A stretch of 64,000 nt of DNA from an uncultured Methylophilaceae bacterium (GCA_903834185.1 CAILHX010000008.1:32160-96159); one strand, 5' to 3'. Shown: positions 28,284 through 38,275, counted from the first letter of the stretch. The notes: generated by a model not told the origin, from the sequence alone. Program-made: numbers and translations.

Positions 28284-28817
28284 GTGAAATTACAAAATAA
28301 AAGACTGCATGCGGATATCTACTGGCTGGCGCACCCTCCATGCAGCGGGGCATTCCATCAATGGCTGGTTGACACCGGCTCGCTGACAGCCCGGCTGATG
28401 AGCCGCTGCAGCAATTTTGCGGTCAAACATGTGTATCAATACTGGGCAAAGCCCACACCGGATGAAGCGGCTTTGCTTGGGCTGCAGGATGGGCAAACGG
28501 CCTTGATACGTGAAGTATGGCTGCAGAATGGCGAGGTTCCACTGGTATTTGCCCGTAGTATCCTTCCCCGCCACAGCCTGCGCGGCGTATGGTGCAAACT
28601 CGGGCGGCTGGGCAATCGGCCACTTGGCGCAGCCTTGTTTGCAGATGCTGGCGTGCTGCGCAGGCCGTTGGCTTTTCGCAAACTATCGGCACATCACCCG
28701 CTACGTGCACATGCGCCGCAAGCCAAATGGGCGCGCCGCTCGGTGTTCATGCGCGATGGCCGCTCTATTCTGGTGACCGAGGCATTCCTGCCCGCGGTAC
28801 TGGATCTCCCCGCATGA
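28284..28817 (+). CDS. ubiC: Chorismate pyruvate-lyase
   Basis: Converts chorismate to 4-hydroxybenzoate and pyruvate, the first committed step of ubiquinone synthesis. The 177-aa protein has [12 protein letters not shown] near the N-terminus, IREVWLQ, and the family's FARSILP motif. The start is GTG 28284; there is no in-frame ATG nearby. TATAAT at 28272-28277 lies only 6 nt ahead of it, so a transcript starting there would be nearly leaderless. It overlaps ubiA by 4 nt. Confidence 0.92.
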   Translation: MKLQNKRLHADIYWLAHPPCSGAFHQWLVDTGSLTARLMSRCSNFAVKHVYQYWAKPTPDEAALLGLQDGQTALIREVWLQNGEVPLVFARSILPRHSLRGVWCKLGRLGNRPLGAALFADAGVLRRPLAFRKLSAHHPLRAHAPQAKWARRSVFMRDGRSILVTEAFLPAVLDLPA

Positions 28818-29662
28818 AATTATCGCTTTATATACGACTGATGCGGCTGGACAAGCCTATCGGCATCCTTTTGCTGCTATGGCCTACGCTATGGGCATTG
28901 TGGATCGCAAGCGCCGGTCACCCGGATACCAAAGTTTTTGCGATATTGGTGCTGGGCACGATACTGATGCGTTCAGCGGGTTGCGTGATGAATGATTACG
29001 CCGATCGTGATTTCGATCTGCATGTAGAGCGCACCAAAAACCGGCCGCTGACCGCAAAGCTGGTGACGGCGCGAGAGGCATTGTTATTGGCAGCAGGTCT
29101 ATCATTGCTGGCTTTTGCACTGGTAATGCAGTTAAACCGTTTGACGGTGTTACTGTCCGTTCCTGCCTTATTGCTGGCAGCGAGCTATCCTTTCAGCAAA
29201 CGTTTTTTTGTTGTGCCGCAGGCATATCTGGGCATCGCGTTCGGCTTCGGCATGCCCATGGCTTTTGCCGCGCAGACCGGTGCAGTGCCAACGCTGGCCT
29301 GGTGGATGCTGTTGGCGAATGTGTGCTGGTCGCTAGCCTACGACACGGAATATGCAATGGTAGATAGGGATGACGACATTCGCATAGGCATTCATTCATC
29401 TGCACTGTTTTTCGGGCGTTTCGAAGTGTTGGCGATCATGCTGTTTTATACGGGCATGCTGATTATTCTTGCCGTAGCTGGCTTATTGGCCAAATTGCAT
29501 TGGCCTTATTATGCAGGGCTGCTGACAGCAGCGTTGATAGCGCTTTATCATTACACGCTGATACGCGAACGTAAGCGTAGCGCCTGTTTCAAGGCATTTC
29601 TACACAATAATTGGCTGGGCGCAGCGATTTTTGCAGGTTTAGTATTTAATTTTGCTGCTTAA
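28814..29662 (+). CDS. ubiA: 4-hydroxybenzoate polyprenyltransferase
   Basis: Membrane enzyme that prenylates 4-hydroxybenzoate in ubiquinone synthesis. ATG 28814 overlaps the ubiC stop (ATGA), giving 282 aa. The first Asp-rich motif NDYADRDFD and the second, [12 protein letters not shown], are both present, as is [13 protein letters not shown] at the N-terminus. Seven to nine hydrophobic helices are visible. UbiC and UbiA act in consecutive steps and are coupled. Confidence 0.97.
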   Translation: MKLSLYIRLMRLDKPIGILLLLWPTLWALWIASAGHPDTKVFAILVLGTILMRSAGCVMNDYADRDFDLHVERTKNRPLTAKLVTAREALLLAAGLSLLAFALVMQLNRLTVLLSVPALLLAASYPFSKRFFVVPQAYLGIAFGFGMPMAFAAQTGAVPTLAWWMLLANVCWSLAYDTEYAMVDRDDDIRIGIHSSALFFGRFEVLAIMLFYTGMLIILAVAGLLAKLHWPYYAGLLTAALIALYHYTLIRERKRSACFKAFLHNNWLGAAIFAGLVFNFAA

Positions 29663-29721
29663 GCAATACTAGAGGCAGCGCATGGCATATGCGTTTCATT
29701 GGAATTTAGTCACAATTTCGT

Positions 29722-29751
29722 TTGACATGGCGAGCAACTATGCCATACAAT
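29722..29751 (+). promoter_or_regulatory. Sigma-70 promoter of rplM-rpsI
   Basis: A perfect TTGACA (29722-29727) and TACAAT (29746-29751) are 18 nt apart. Transcription would begin near 29758, about 33 nt before the rplM ATG at 29791. The position also excludes an upstream in-frame ATG at 29722 as the rplM start. Confidence 0.88.
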
Positions 29752-29790
29752 CGCCCCCTTCATTTTTGTAGCAAGCGTAGTTGGAAATAT

Positions 29791-30234
29791 ATGAAAACCT
29801 TAACTGCCAAAACTTTTTCTGCCAAGTCGCACGAAGTGCAACGCGACTGGTTCGTAGTAGATGCCGCCGACCTGGTACTAGGCCGTCTGGCGAGCGAAAT
29901 CGCACGCCGTCTGCGCGGTAAGCATAAAACCATTTATACGCCACACGTGGATACGGGTGACTATATTATTGTCGTGAACGCTGAAAAGATCCGTGTCACC
30001 GGCAATAAAGCGGAAGGCAAGATTTACCATCGTCACTCCGGCTTCCCTGGCGGCATTTATAGCAGCACTTTTGCACAGATGCAAAATCGTTTTCCAGGCC
30101 GTGCGCTGGAAAAAGCGGTGAAGGGCATGTTGCCAAAAGGCCCACTGGGTTACGCCATGTTCAAAAAACTCAAGGTGTATGCAGGTGCTACCCATGAGCA
30201 TGCAGCTCAGCAACCAAAAGCATTAGTGATCTAA
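29791..30234 (+). CDS. rplM: 50S ribosomal protein L13
   Basis: Large-subunit protein that binds 23S rRNA early in assembly. The protein from ATG 29791 is 147 aa, a few residues longer than the typical 142 because of a short N-terminal insertion. Signature stretches [41 protein letters not shown] and GMLPKGPLG are present. It pairs with rpsI 10 nt downstream. Confidence 0.98.
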   Translation: MKTLTAKTFSAKSHEVQRDWFVVDAADLVLGRLASEIARRLRGKHKTIYTPHVDTGDYIIVVNAEKIRVTGNKAEGKIYHRHSGFPGGIYSSTFAQMQNRFPGRALEKAVKGMLPKGPLGYAMFKKLKVYAGATHEHAAQQPKALVI

Positions 30235-30244
30235 GGATATTCCC

Positions 30245-30637
30245 ATGATAGGCAATTACAATTACGGTACCGGCCGACGCAAAAGCTCAGTAGCTCGTGT
30301 CTTTATTAAATCGGGCAAAGGCAACATTGTCGTTAACGATAAACCAGCTGATGAATACTTCTCGCGTGAAACTTCACGTATGGTATTGCGCCAGCCTTTA
30401 GAGTTGACCGACAACCTGAACACTTTCGACATTCTGGTGAACGTGGTTGGCGGTGGCGAATCCGGTCAAGCAGGTGCGGTACGACATGGCATTACCCGTG
30501 CGCTGATTGAGTATGATGCAGCGCTGAAATCAACACTGAGCAAAGCCGGATTTGTTACCCGCGATGCTCGTGAGGTAGAGCGTAAGAAAGTTGGCTTGCA
30601 CAAGGCTCGTCGTCGCAAACAATTCTCCAAACGCTAA
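30245..30637 (+). CDS. rpsI: 30S ribosomal protein S9
   Basis: Small-subunit protein whose C-terminal tail contacts P-site tRNA. The 130-aa product has [29 protein letters not shown] and ends with the conserved basic tail [11 protein letters not shown]. It follows rplM in the usual two-gene operon and is closed by a terminator. Confidence 0.98.
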   Translation: MIGNYNYGTGRRKSSVARVFIKSGKGNIVVNDKPADEYFSRETSRMVLRQPLELTDNLNTFDILVNVVGGGESGQAGAVRHGITRALIEYDAALKSTLSKAGFVTRDAREVERKKVGLHKARRRKQFSKR

Positions 30638-30653
30638 TTTCAGCGTCGTTCAG

Positions 30654-30689
30654 AAAAAGCCGCATGGGTTAAACCATAGCGGCTTTTTT
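30654..30689 (+). terminator. Rho-independent terminator of rplM-rpsI
   Basis: Stem AAAAGCCGCATGG / CCATAGCGGCTTTT with one bulged A and a 6-nt loop, followed by a run of six T residues. It lies 17 nt after the rpsI stop. Confidence 0.9.
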
Positions 30690-30790
30690 GTTGTCCTTGT
30701 TTTTTATTGTCTTGGCCTTTTTATTGCCTTTATGGGAGCCCGTGCTTTAACATGCGCGCAGGTAAAAAATTTAGATAAGTGAGTATGCAC

Positions 30791-31825
30791 ATGAATAAAG
30801 TCAAAATAGGAATCGTAGGCGGTACCGGATATACCGGCGTGGAATTGCTGCGCTTGCTGGTTCAGCATCCCCATGCCGAAATCACCGCGATCACTTCGCG
30901 CGGCGAAGCCGGGCAAAAAGTGAGCGCCATGTTTCCCAGCTTACGCGGCCATGTAGACCTGCCGTTTACCGACCCCGCAAAGGCTAATCTCAAGGAATGC
31001 GACGTGGTGTTCTTCGCCACACCGAATGGTATAGCCATGCAGCAGACACAAGAGTTGCTGGATGCAGGCGTAAGAGTCATCGACCTGGCCGCCGACTTCC
31101 GTATCAAGGATATCGCCACCTGGGAAAAATGGTACGGCATGAGCCATGCCAGCCCGAAGCTGGTGGCTGAAGCAGTGTACGGTTTACCGGAGATCAACCG
31201 CGCTCGGATTAAAACCGCGCGCCTCGTCGCCAACCCCGGCTGCTACCCAACCGCTGTGCAGTTGGGTTTTTTACCGTTGCTTAAAGCGGGTCTGGTGGAT
31301 ACCTCCCATCTTATCGCCGATGCCAAATCAGGCGTAAGCGGTGCAGGGCGCAAGATGGAAACCAGCATTATGTTTGCCGAAGCCGGTGACAATTTCAAGG
31401 CTTATGGTGTGCCCGGTCACAGACATCTGCCCGAAATCAGCCAGGGACTTGCGAGCATGTCGGCCAGCCCCATCAATCTCACATTTGTACCGCACCTGAC
31501 GCCGATGATAAGGGGCATACACGCCACCCTGTATGCCACATTGAAAACATCAGCCGATTTGCAGGCTCTATTCGAGCAGACCTATGCAGATGAGCCTTTC
31601 GTAGACGTGCTGGCAGCAGGCGCTCACCCCGAGACGCGCTCGGTGCGTGGTTCCAATCACTGCCGCATCGCTGTACACAGGCCACAGGATGGTGATACTG
31701 TGGTGGTGTTATCAGTGATTGATAATCTGGTGAAAGGCGCTGCAGGCCAGGCCGTACAAAACATGAATCTGATGCTGGGTTACCCTGAAACCACCGGACT
31801 GGAAAGTGTACCTCTGATGCCATGA
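30791..31825 (+). CDS. argC: N-acetyl-gamma-glutamyl-phosphate reductase
   Basis: Reduces N-acetylglutamyl phosphate to the semialdehyde in arginine synthesis. The protein (344 aa from ATG 30791) starts with the NADP motif [19 protein letters not shown], has the catalytic Cys in [10 protein letters not shown] and [11 protein letters not shown] 30779 and ATG 30785 are alternative in-frame starts; family alignment in memory favours 30791. It overlaps the next gene by 4 nt. Confidence 0.96.
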   Translation: MNKVKIGIVGGTGYTGVELLRLLVQHPHAEITAITSRGEAGQKVSAMFPSLRGHVDLPFTDPAKANLKECDVVFFATPNGIAMQQTQELLDAGVRVIDLAADFRIKDIATWEKWYGMSHASPKLVAEAVYGLPEINRARIKTARLVANPGCYPTAVQLGFLPLLKAGLVDTSHLIADAKSGVSGAGRKMETSIMFAEAGDNFKAYGVPGHRHLPEISQGLASMSASPINLTFVPHLTPMIRGIHATLYATLKTSADLQALFEQTYADEPFVDVLAAGAHPETRSVRGSNHCRIAVHRPQDGDTVVVLSVIDNLVKGAAGQAVQNMNLMLGYPETTGLESVPLMP

Positions 31826-32532
31826 AGCGACTTTTCCGCAGCTTACGCCATCGCTTTGGCATTGCACAAAGGAATGTCTCTGTGCGTACAGAGATACCCT
31901 GGCATTGGCGTATGTTCTGGGTATGCATACTGCTGTTCGCCGGCTTCAGCATAGGTTATATGCGCTATGCGAATACCAGCACGACACAGCTGCGTGATGA
32001 AGTGCAGAAGCTGTCGCAGGAGAATACCCGGCTGCACAGCCAAAGCATCCACGTTGAACGGCAGCAGCAAGTCACGCAAGTTGCGCAAACAGACCTGGCC
32101 AAGGACATGACTTTGCTGCAGGAAGAAAACGTCCAGTTGAAAGAAGATCTGGAGTTTTATAAAAGCATACTGGAAGACAGTGCTGGCGTAGCTGCAGTCA
32201 AGATTCACAGCATCAAGATCACGCACGGCACAAGAGCGGGTGATTATAATTTCCGGATATTACTGATCCAGTCTGGAAAGCATGACAAAAGCGTACAAGG
32301 AAATCTGAAACTCCAGTTAGTGGGCACTCAGGACGGTAAGCCGACAGTTATTCCCATCACTGAAAGTACTGGAGATCGTGGTAGTTTTAAAATAAATTTC
32401 AAGTATTATCAGCCAGTAGAGGGCAGTTTCACCGTACCCGCAAACTTATCGGCTTCAGAGATGCAGGCCAGATTGTTTCAATTTGGTTCCTCCGAACCGA
32501 AGCTGACACAATCAGCCACGCTGCCTCAATAG
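31822..32532 (+). CDS. Membrane-anchored coiled-coil protein (DUF6776-like)
   Basis: A 236-aa protein of unknown function. One transmembrane helix (about 29-48) follows a basic N-terminus, so the bulk is periplasmic. Residues about 55-115 are a coiled coil ([17 protein letters not shown] and further heptads). A C-terminal beta-rich domain follows (about 120-225). The order argC / this gene / bactofilin / erpA is one I recall from many Nitrosomonadales and other betaproteobacteria, so a cell-envelope or cytoskeleton role beside bactofilin is plausible. It overlaps argC by 4 nt. Confidence 0.8.
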   Translation: MKRLFRSLRHRFGIAQRNVSVRTEIPWHWRMFWVCILLFAGFSIGYMRYANTSTTQLRDEVQKLSQENTRLHSQSIHVERQQQVTQVAQTDLAKDMTLLQEENVQLKEDLEFYKSILEDSAGVAAVKIHSIKITHGTRAGDYNFRILLIQSGKHDKSVQGNLKLQLVGTQDGKPTVIPITESTGDRGSFKINFKYYQPVEGSFTVPANLSASEMQARLFQFGSSEPKLTQSATLPQ

Positions 32533-32551
32533 CTTTTTCGAAGGATGCATA

Positions 32552-32944
32552 ATGTTTTTTAAAAAAAATCAAAAACCACAAAATCGAATAGACACCCTGA
32601 TAGGTGCAACCACCGTGATCGAGGGAGATATCGAATTCAGCGGCGGACTGCGTATTGATGGCACCGTAAGAGGTCATATCACTGAAATCAGTGTGCAACC
32701 CGGAATGTTGATACTAAGTGAACAGGGCCATGTTGACGGTACGATTAACGTTTCGCATGCCATGATTAACGGCGTGGTGAACGGGCCGGTGAATGTCAGT
32801 GAATATGTGGAACTACAGTCCAAAGCCAAGGTGATAGGCGATTTACGCTACAAAACATTGGAAATGTTCGTCGGCGCCGTCGTTGAAGGCAAGTTGATAC
32901 ATACCGGCGGCACCAGCACTGTTGCTGCAGCCGAAGACGATTGA
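32552..32944 (+). CDS. Bactofilin (polymer-forming cytoskeletal protein)
   Basis: A 130-aa bactofilin that assembles nucleotide-free filaments, often at the inner membrane. The right-handed beta-helix core (about 15-110) repeats short hydrophobic-Gly motifs such as IEGDIEFSGGLRIDGTVRG and VIGDLRYKTLEM. The N-terminus MFFKKNQKPQ is a typical short polar tail. It starts 19 nt after the coiled-coil membrane protein, its probable partner. Confidence 0.93.
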   Translation: MFFKKNQKPQNRIDTLIGATTVIEGDIEFSGGLRIDGTVRGHITEISVQPGMLILSEQGHVDGTINVSHAMINGVVNGPVNVSEYVELQSKAKVIGDLRYKTLEMFVGAVVEGKLIHTGGTSTVAAAEDD

Positions 32945-33001
32945 CCCCTGCTTTACTAAAGCGGATAATACTAATTTTATACCGTTAGTTAAGGAATTAT
33001 C

Positions 33002-33352
33002 ATGAACGCAATCACGGAAATGCCCAGCCCTCTTTTATTTACCGAGAGTGCAGCACTGAAGGTACGCGAGCTGATTGATGAGGAAGGTACGCCTGACCTT
33101 AAGTTACGTGTATTTGTTTCAGGCGGCGGCTGCTCAGGCTTTCAGTATGGCTTCACCTTTGATGAAGAGGTGAACGATGACGACACGACTGTTGAGCGAA
33201 ATGGCGTTACCTTGCTGATTGATTCCATGAGCCTGCAATATCTGATGGGCGCAGAAATTGATTACACCGATGGCCTCCAAGGTTCGCAATTCGTGATCAA
33301 GAATCCAACGGCGACCAGCACCTGTGGTTGCGGATCTTCATTCTCTGTCTAG
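33002..33352 (+). CDS. erpA: Iron-sulfur cluster insertion protein, A-type
   Basis: A-type carrier that delivers Fe-S clusters to apoproteins. The 116-aa protein has the three conserved cysteines: Cys44 in GGGCSGFQ and Cys108/Cys110 in STCGCGSS. The longer N-terminus places it with ErpA rather than IscA. The many Fe-S enzymes in this window (FdsABG, SdhB, class I fumarase) are candidate clients. A terminator follows at 33373-33402. Confidence 0.95.
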   Translation: MNAITEMPSPLLFTESAALKVRELIDEEGTPDLKLRVFVSGGGCSGFQYGFTFDEEVNDDDTTVERNGVTLLIDSMSLQYLMGAEIDYTDGLQGSQFVIKNPTATSTCGCGSSFSV

Positions 33353-33372
33353 AGCTCAAAGACTTCGTCAAT

Positions 33373-33402
33373 AAAAAAGCCGTTGCACGCAACGGCTTTT
33401 TT
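33373..33402. terminator. Bidirectional terminator between erpA and the FKBP gene
   Basis: Perfect stem AAAAAAGCCGTTG / CAACGGCTTTTTT around a 4-nt loop, with A run on one side and T run on the other. It can end erpA on the plus strand and the convergent FKBP gene (stop at 33429) on the minus strand. Confidence 0.9.
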
Positions 33403-33428
33403 AATTCGCAATGTTTATGCGATGAACT

Positions 33429-33887
33429 TTACTTTACGCTCAGCAACTCAACATCAAAAACCAGCGTTGCATAAGGAGGAATCACGCCACCAGCGCCGTG
33501 CGAACCATAACCCATGCTGGATGGAATGATCAGCGTGCGCTTTCCGCCTTCTTTCATGCCCGCGACACCGTCATCCCAACCGCGAATGACCTGTCCGCCA
33601 CCGAGAGGGAAAGAGAAAGGTTCACCACGATCGACAGAACTGTCAAACTTGGCACCATGTCCTTCAGGCTTGCTTGGGTCATACAGCCAGCCGGTGTAAT
33701 GCACAGTGACGGTGGTGCCGGCGATTGCAGCCTTGCCTTTGCCCACTACATGGTCGGTAATTCCAAGCTCAGTAACAAATTTTTTCATCGGGGTCTTTTC
33801 ATTCTGTGAATCGGCATTCACAACATGGGTTGTAGTAAATAAAAACAGGGCGGTCAAACTGACAACAACTAATCGGTAAATGCTCAT
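33429..33887 (-). CDS. FKBP-type peptidyl-prolyl isomerase, exported
   Basis: Periplasmic proline isomerase of 152 aa. A signal peptide (MSIYRLVVVSLTALFLFTTT...) precedes one FKBP domain with VTVHYTGWLYD, FSFPLGGGQVIRGWDDGV, MKEGGKRTLIIPS and VIPPYATLVFDVELL, which carry the active-site aromatic residues. I start at ATG 33887 because it gives a normal signal peptide with GAGGA about 9 nt upstream; ATGs at 33896 and 33908 are possible. Confidence 0.92.
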   Translation of the reverse strand: MSIYRLVVVSLTALFLFTTTHVVNADSQNEKTPMKKFVTELGITDHVVGKGKAAIAGTTVTVHYTGWLYDPSKPEGHGAKFDSSVDRGEPFSFPLGGGQVIRGWDDGVAGMKEGGKRTLIIPSSMGYGSHGAGGVIPPYATLVFDVELLSVK

Positions 33888-34008
33888 AGCATACATTCCT
33901 CGGTTCAAAAAGGTGTAATGATATCGCAGGTTCTATACACTGAGCGCAATTGTGTAGGTGGCTACAGTTGGTTATCATGACTAGATTATGTGAAAGAAGA
34001 AATAACTT

Positions 34009-34521
34009 TTGAAAAAAAATAATTATAGCAACGATGAGTTGCTGGCCTGTGGCCGTGGGGAGATGTTCGGGGACGGAAATGCACAGCTGCCTTTGCCGCC
34101 TATGTTGATGTTCGACCGTATTGTTTCCATTACAGAAGATGGTGGCATTCACGGCAAAGGCGAGATCGTGGCAGAGCTGGATATACGTCCGGATCTGTGG
34201 TTCTTCAGCTGCCATTTTGAAGGCGACCCCGTAATGCCGGGGTGTCTGGGGCTAGACGCCATGTGGCAATTGGTGGGTTTTTATCTGGGTTGGCTAGGTG
34301 GCTTGGGGCACGGGCGGGCACTGGGGTCAGGCGAGGTAAAATTCACAGGCCAGGTTCTGCCTACCCATAAACTCATCACTTATCGCATCGATATCAAACG
34401 CACAATTATGCGTAAACTGGTAGTAGGCATCGCTGATGCCCGTATGGAAGTGGATGGACGGGAAATATATGCCGCGAGCGACCTCAGAGTCGGCCTGTTC
34501 ACCCAAACAGATAATTTTTAG
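34009..34521 (+). CDS. fabA: 3-hydroxydecanoyl-ACP dehydratase/isomerase
   Basis: Makes the cis double bond of unsaturated fatty acids at the C10 stage. The 170-aa protein has the catalytic His in [20 protein letters not shown] and the conserved Asp in that segment, plus [11 protein letters not shown]. The only reasonable start is TTG 34009 (GAAAGAAGA upstream), since the nearest ATG upstream runs into a stop. fabB follows 10 nt later. Confidence 0.96.
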   Translation: MKKNNYSNDELLACGRGEMFGDGNAQLPLPPMLMFDRIVSITEDGGIHGKGEIVAELDIRPDLWFFSCHFEGDPVMPGCLGLDAMWQLVGFYLGWLGGLGHGRALGSGEVKFTGQVLPTHKLITYRIDIKRTIMRKLVVGIADARMEVDGREIYAASDLRVGLFTQTDNF

Positions 34522-34531
34522 GAGTAGCGTT

Positions 34532-35746
34532 ATGCGACGTGTCGTCGTTACAGGCATGGGCATCGTTTCCAGCCTAGGTAATAATGTAGCCGCAGTCAAA
34601 GAAAGCTTGTTTGAGGGTAAATCGGGCATCACTTTTCAGCCCGAGTATGCCGCACGTGGCTTACGCTCACAAGTGGCGGGTTCGATCAGAGATCTCGATA
34701 TCGAAGCTCTGATCGACCGCAAACTATTCCGCTTCATGGCCAAAGGTCATGCCTATGCCTGGATCGCACTGCAGGAAGCCATTGCCGATTCCAACTTGCC
34801 ACCGGAGCTTGTTTCCAACATTCGCACCGGCATGATTGTAGGTGCGGGTGGCACTTCTACCGAAGCGATGCTGGAAGGCACCAATACATTGGCCGAAAAA
34901 GGCATACGCCGCGTCGGGCCATATATGGTGACTAAAACCATGGGTAACGGCGTGCTGGCTTGCCTGGCTACCGGCGCGAAGATCAAAGGGGTCAACTACG
35001 CGATCACTTCCGCATGCTCTACCAGTGCGCACTGTATCGGCAACGGTGTCGAGCAAATCCAGATGGGTAAACAGGATATCGTGTTTGCAGGCGGGGCAGA
35101 AGAGGAACATTGGACGATGTCCTATATGTTCGACGCAATGGGTGCGATGTCCAGCAAATATAACGCAACCCCCGAAAGAGCGAGCCGCACCTATGACGCC
35201 GACAGAGATGGGTTTGTAATTTCAGGCGGTGGCGGCGTGGTGGTTCTGGAAGAATACGAGCATGCGAAAAAACGCGGCGCCAAAATCTATGCTGAAGTGA
35301 CGGGCTATGCCGCCACATCAGACGGCTACGACATGGTCGCACCTTCAGGCGAAGGAGCAGTGCGATGCATGAATCTGGCGCTGGAAGGCGTCACCGCTCC
35401 GGTAGACTATATCAATACTCACGGCACCAGCACACCGGTAGGTGATACCAAGGAACTTGAGGCCATACGCGAAGTTTTTGGCAACGCATCCCCTGCCATT
35501 GCCTCCACCAAATCACTCTCCGGCCATGCACTGGGTGCTGCAGGCGTGAATGAGGCGATCTATACGCTGATTATGATGGAAAACAACTTCATCGCCGCTT
35601 CTGCCAATATCGATACGCTGGATCCAGCAGCAGAAGGTTTGAACATTGTGCGCAAGCGCATAGACAACGCCAATATCAAAACCGCTCTGTCCAATAGTTT
35701 TGGCTTTGGCGGGACGAATGCCAGCCTGGTGTTTTCCAAACTGTAA
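34532..35746 (+). CDS. fabB: 3-oxoacyl-ACP synthase I
   Basis: Elongates the unsaturated acyl-ACP produced by FabA. The protein from ATG 34532 (TAGGAG upstream) is 404 aa. The Cys-His-His triad is visible: [20 protein letters not shown] and [12 protein letters not shown], with [10 protein letters not shown] near the end. A reading from 34436 would overlap fabA and is rejected. fabA-fabB is the standard operon. Confidence 0.97.
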   Translation: MRRVVVTGMGIVSSLGNNVAAVKESLFEGKSGITFQPEYAARGLRSQVAGSIRDLDIEALIDRKLFRFMAKGHAYAWIALQEAIADSNLPPELVSNIRTGMIVGAGGTSTEAMLEGTNTLAEKGIRRVGPYMVTKTMGNGVLACLATGAKIKGVNYAITSACSTSAHCIGNGVEQIQMGKQDIVFAGGAEEEHWTMSYMFDAMGAMSSKYNATPERASRTYDADRDGFVISGGGGVVVLEEYEHAKKRGAKIYAEVTGYAATSDGYDMVAPSGEGAVRCMNLALEGVTAPVDYINTHGTSTPVGDTKELEAIREVFGNASPAIASTKSLSGHALGAAGVNEAIYTLIMMENNFIAASANIDTLDPAAEGLNIVRKRIDNANIKTALSNSFGFGGTNASLVFSKL

Positions 35747-35767
35747 GTCAGGAAACTCCCAGCAGGA

Positions 35768-36430
35768 TCAGCGCAAACTCATCAGCGGCCAGCCGTTGGC
35801 CTTTGCATATTCAGTCAATACCGGATCGGCATTGACGGCTACCGGATGATCCACCAGCTTCATCAGCGGCAGGTCATTATGTGAGTCGCTATAGAACCAG
35901 GTTGCATCAAAGTCTTGCATGCGTTGCCCACGAGCTTCCAGCCAGGCCAGCAAACGGGTGACTTTGCCCTCTTTGAAACTGGGGACTCCAGCAACACGCC
36001 CGGTGTACGCACCATTGATTTGTTCGGGGTCGGTACCGATGAGATGATCCACTCCGAATGCCTGGGCAATAGGTGCAGTCACAAAACTGTTGGTTGCAGT
36101 GATCACCACCATCAGGTCGCCATGGGCACGATGCTTTTCCACCAAGGCACGTGATTTTTCCGTCATCATGGGGCGTATCTTGCGCTCCATGTAGCGTTTA
36201 TGCCAGGCATCCAGCTGTTCACGGGAATTATCAGCGAGCGGCTTGAGCTGGAACTCCAGAAATGCCATGATATCGAGATTGCCATCCTTGTAGTCCTGAT
36301 AATACTGCTCAGTCCGTGCGAGGTGAGTGTTCCCATCGAGTATCCCTTCCTCGATCAGGAACTGCCCCCACTGGTAGTCGCTATCGCCTGCCAGCAGGGT
36401 GTTGTCCAAGTCAAATAAGGCCAGATCCAA
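35768..36430 (-). CDS. HAD-superfamily phosphatase (HAD-IB, SerB-like)
   Basis: A 220-aa phosphatase of the phosphoserine-phosphatase-like HAD-IB group. Motif I is ALFDLDNTLL, motif II VVITATNSF, motif III/IV WFYSDSHNDLPLM. The start is TTG 36430 with AGGAG 8 nt upstream. It lies 11 nt after leuA in the same direction, which suggests co-transcription. The substrate is unknown; related proteins are often annotated as histidinol-phosphatase or SerB-like without proof. Confidence 0.85.
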   Translation of the reverse strand: MDLALFDLDNTLLAGDSDYQWGQFLIEEGILDGNTHLARTEQYYQDYKDGNLDIMAFLEFQLKPLADNSREQLDAWHKRYMERKIRPMMTEKSRALVEKHRAHGDLMVVITATNSFVTAPIAQAFGVDHLIGTDPEQINGAYTGRVAGVPSFKEGKVTRLLAWLEARGQRMQDFDATWFYSDSHNDLPLMKLVDHPVAVNADPVLTEYAKANGWPLMSLR

Positions 36431-36441
36431 TTCACGTACTC

Positions 36442-37989
36442 CTAAACTTGCGGGTGTGCCCGTTCAAGCTTTGAATGCAGCTTGTTCAGGGCGTTGATAT
36501 AGGCCTTTGCAGAAGCAATCACGATATCGGTATCCGCCCCCAGACCGTTGACAATGCGCCCACCTTTGGAAAGGCGCACCGTCACTTCGCCTTGCGCATC
36601 AGTACCGGTAGTGATGTTATTTACCGAGTAAAGCAATAATTCAGCACCGCTTCCGGCCATTTTTTCCAGAGCCTTGAATGCGGCATCCACAGGACCGCCG
36701 CCATCGGCCTCATCACGACGTTCAATACCGTTTTCCAGTATGGCTATCGTTGCATGCGGCGTCTCACCGGTTTCGGAACACACGTGCAGATATACCAATT
36801 TGTAGTATTCATGGGCCTCAGCCATCACTTCATCGCTGACCAAAGCATGTAAATCTTCGTCGTAGATTTCCCGCTTCTTGTCTGCCAGATCTTTGAAGCG
36901 CGCAAACGCCGCATTCATCGCCTCCTCACTATCCAGCACGATGCCGAGCTCTTGCAAGCGGGAACGGAAAGCATTGCGACCGGACAATTTCCCCAAAGTG
37001 AGCTTATTGGTATTCCAGCCCACATCTTCCGCACGCATGATCTCGTAGGTCTCACGGTGCTTGAGCACCCCATCCTGATGAATCCCTGACTCATGCGCAA
37101 ATGCATTGGCACCGACGATAGCCTTGTTGGGCTGTACCGGATAGCCGGTGATGCTGGAAACCAGTTTGGAACTGGGAACGATCTGTGTGGTGTCTATGCG
37201 CGAATCGCAACTGAATATGTCACGACGGGTTTTGACGGCCATTACGATCTCTTCCAGGCTGGCGTTACCAGCTCTTTCCCCCAGACCGTTGATCGTACAT
37301 TCCACCTGGCGCGCACCATTCATGACTGCGGCCAAACTGTTAGCAACTGCCATGCCCAGATCGTTATGGCAATGTGTGGACCAGATCACTTTGCCACTAT
37401 TCGGTACATGTTCTATCAATTGCTTGATACGTTCCCCCCACAATACAGGGATGCTATACCCGACAGTATCGGGCACATTAATGGTTTTGGCTCCGGCCTG
37501 AATCACGGCATCGAAGATACGTACCAGAAAATCCATCTCCGAACGCACTGCGTCTTCTGCGGAAAACTCGACGTCATCAGTATATTCCAGGGCCAACTTC
37601 ACTGCTTTCACCGCATTTTCCAGCACCTGATCCGGCGTCATGCGCAACTTCATTTCCATATGGATGGGTGAAGTTGCGATGAAGGTATGGATGCGTCCGG
37701 ATTTAGCCGACTTGATGGCCTCGCCCGCAGCCCGCACATCGCGCTCATTGGCCCGGGCCAATGAACATACGGTGGAATTTTTCACTATTTGCGCAATTGC
37801 ACTGATGGCGTCAGCGTCCCCGGGGCTAGCTGCGGCAAAACCCGCTTCGATCACATCCACGCCAAGCTTTTCCAACTGGCGCGCGATTCGAATCTTTTCT
37901 TCCTTGGTCATGGCAGCGCCTGGGCTCTGCTCGCCATCGCGCAAGGTGGTATCAAAAACGATTAACTTGTCTTGTTTAGAACTCTGCAT
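36442..37989 (-). CDS. leuA: 2-isopropylmalate synthase
   Basis: First committed enzyme of leucine synthesis (2-oxoisovalerate + acetyl-CoA). The 515-aa protein starts with the DRE-TIM motif [13 protein letters not shown], has the metal-site HCHNDLG and [14 protein letters not shown], and a C-terminal allosteric domain (about 385-505) for leucine feedback. Preceded by a leucine-rich leader ORF and its own promoter (38108-38232). GGAG lies about 7 nt before the ATG. Citramalate synthase was considered but the size and motifs fit LeuA. Confidence 0.96.
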   Translation of the reverse strand: MQSSKQDKLIVFDTTLRDGEQSPGAAMTKEEKIRIARQLEKLGVDVIEAGFAAASPGDADAISAIAQIVKNSTVCSLARANERDVRAAGEAIKSAKSGRIHTFIATSPIHMEMKLRMTPDQVLENAVKAVKLALEYTDDVEFSAEDAVRSEMDFLVRIFDAVIQAGAKTINVPDTVGYSIPVLWGERIKQLIEHVPNSGKVIWSTHCHNDLGMAVANSLAAVMNGARQVECTINGLGERAGNASLEEIVMAVKTRRDIFSCDSRIDTTQIVPSSKLVSSITGYPVQPNKAIVGANAFAHESGIHQDGVLKHRETYEIMRAEDVGWNTNKLTLGKLSGRNAFRSRLQELGIVLDSEEAMNAAFARFKDLADKKREIYDEDLHALVSDEVMAEAHEYYKLVYLHVCSETGETPHATIAILENGIERRDEADGGGPVDAAFKALEKMAGSGAELLLYSVNNITTGTDAQGEVTVRLSKGGRIVNGLGADTDIVIASAKAYINALNKLHSKLERAHPQV

Positions 37990-38011
37990 GGAAACTCTCC
38001 AAATATTTTTC

Positions 38012-38074
38012 GGCCAGTTTTTTCAAAAAAAAGCGGCCATATGCTTAACACTCACGGATCAACTATACCGTGAG
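38012..38074 (-). promoter_or_regulatory. Hairpins in the leuA leader RNA
   Basis: On the minus-strand transcript two hairpins follow the leader ORF: a 7-bp stem CTCACGG / CCGTGAG with a 10-nt loop (38074-38051), and a GGCC-(U-rich)-(A-rich)-GGCC hairpin (38038-38012) that ends about 13 nt before the leuA Shine-Dalgarno. A run of eight T (38032-38025) follows ATGGCCGC. I could not find a GC-rich stem directly before the T run, so a classical attenuator is suspected but not shown. Confidence 0.4.
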
Positions 38075-38107
38075 AACCTGAAACCTGTCTGTAGGGGGGT
38101 AGAGTAT

Positions 38108-38194
38108 TTAGCGCGCGACGCGCAGCAGCAGCAGGCCAGCCAGTAGCAGGCCTAAGGACGAAAGAGGTGATGCAATGGTGCGATTGAATAACAT
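38108..38194 (-). CDS. Leucine-rich 28-aa leader peptide upstream of leuA
   Basis: A short ORF of 28 codons with ten leucines, including SLGLLLAGLLLLRVAR at its end with four consecutive CTG codons (part of CTG CTG CTG CTG CGC). Transcription from the promoter at 38204-38232 would start at about 38197-38194, at or within 3 nt of its ATG, so it would be translated as a leaderless mRNA. A stop codon lies in frame just upstream (38227-38225), so it is not the tail of a larger gene. Composition and position are those of a leucine-sensing attenuation leader (leuL-like). Confidence 0.6.
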   Translation of the reverse strand: MLFNRTIASPLSSLGLLLAGLLLLRVAR

Positions 38195-38203
38195 AGTGGC
38201 GCG

Positions 38204-38232
38204 AATATAACGATTTTTGCGCCACTATGCAA
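38204..38232 (-). promoter_or_regulatory. Sigma-70 promoter for the leu leader and leuA
   Basis: Reading the minus strand, TTGCAT (38232-38227) and TATATT (38209-38204) are exactly 17 nt apart. An 11-bp perfect inverted repeat CATAGTGGCGC / GCGCCACTATG (38192-38229, 16-nt loop) embraces the -10 and runs into the leader ATG, so a bound regulator or local structure could affect initiation. Confidence 0.7.
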
Positions 38233-38275
38233 GTCTGGGGCATGTCTGGCAGGTAAGGACTGCCTTAACGACAGG

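Noticed and set aside
37093..37671. 192-codon frame antisense to leuA
   Set aside because: Covered on the other strand by conserved LeuA sequence; composition is that of a reverse-frame shadow.
38108..38194. The hydrophobic Leu-rich peptide as a sorting-signal C-terminus (PEP/IPTL-CTERM-like) of a larger gene
   Set aside because: An in-frame stop lies at 38227-38225 and no upstream start exists, so it can only be a free-standing 28-codon ORF.
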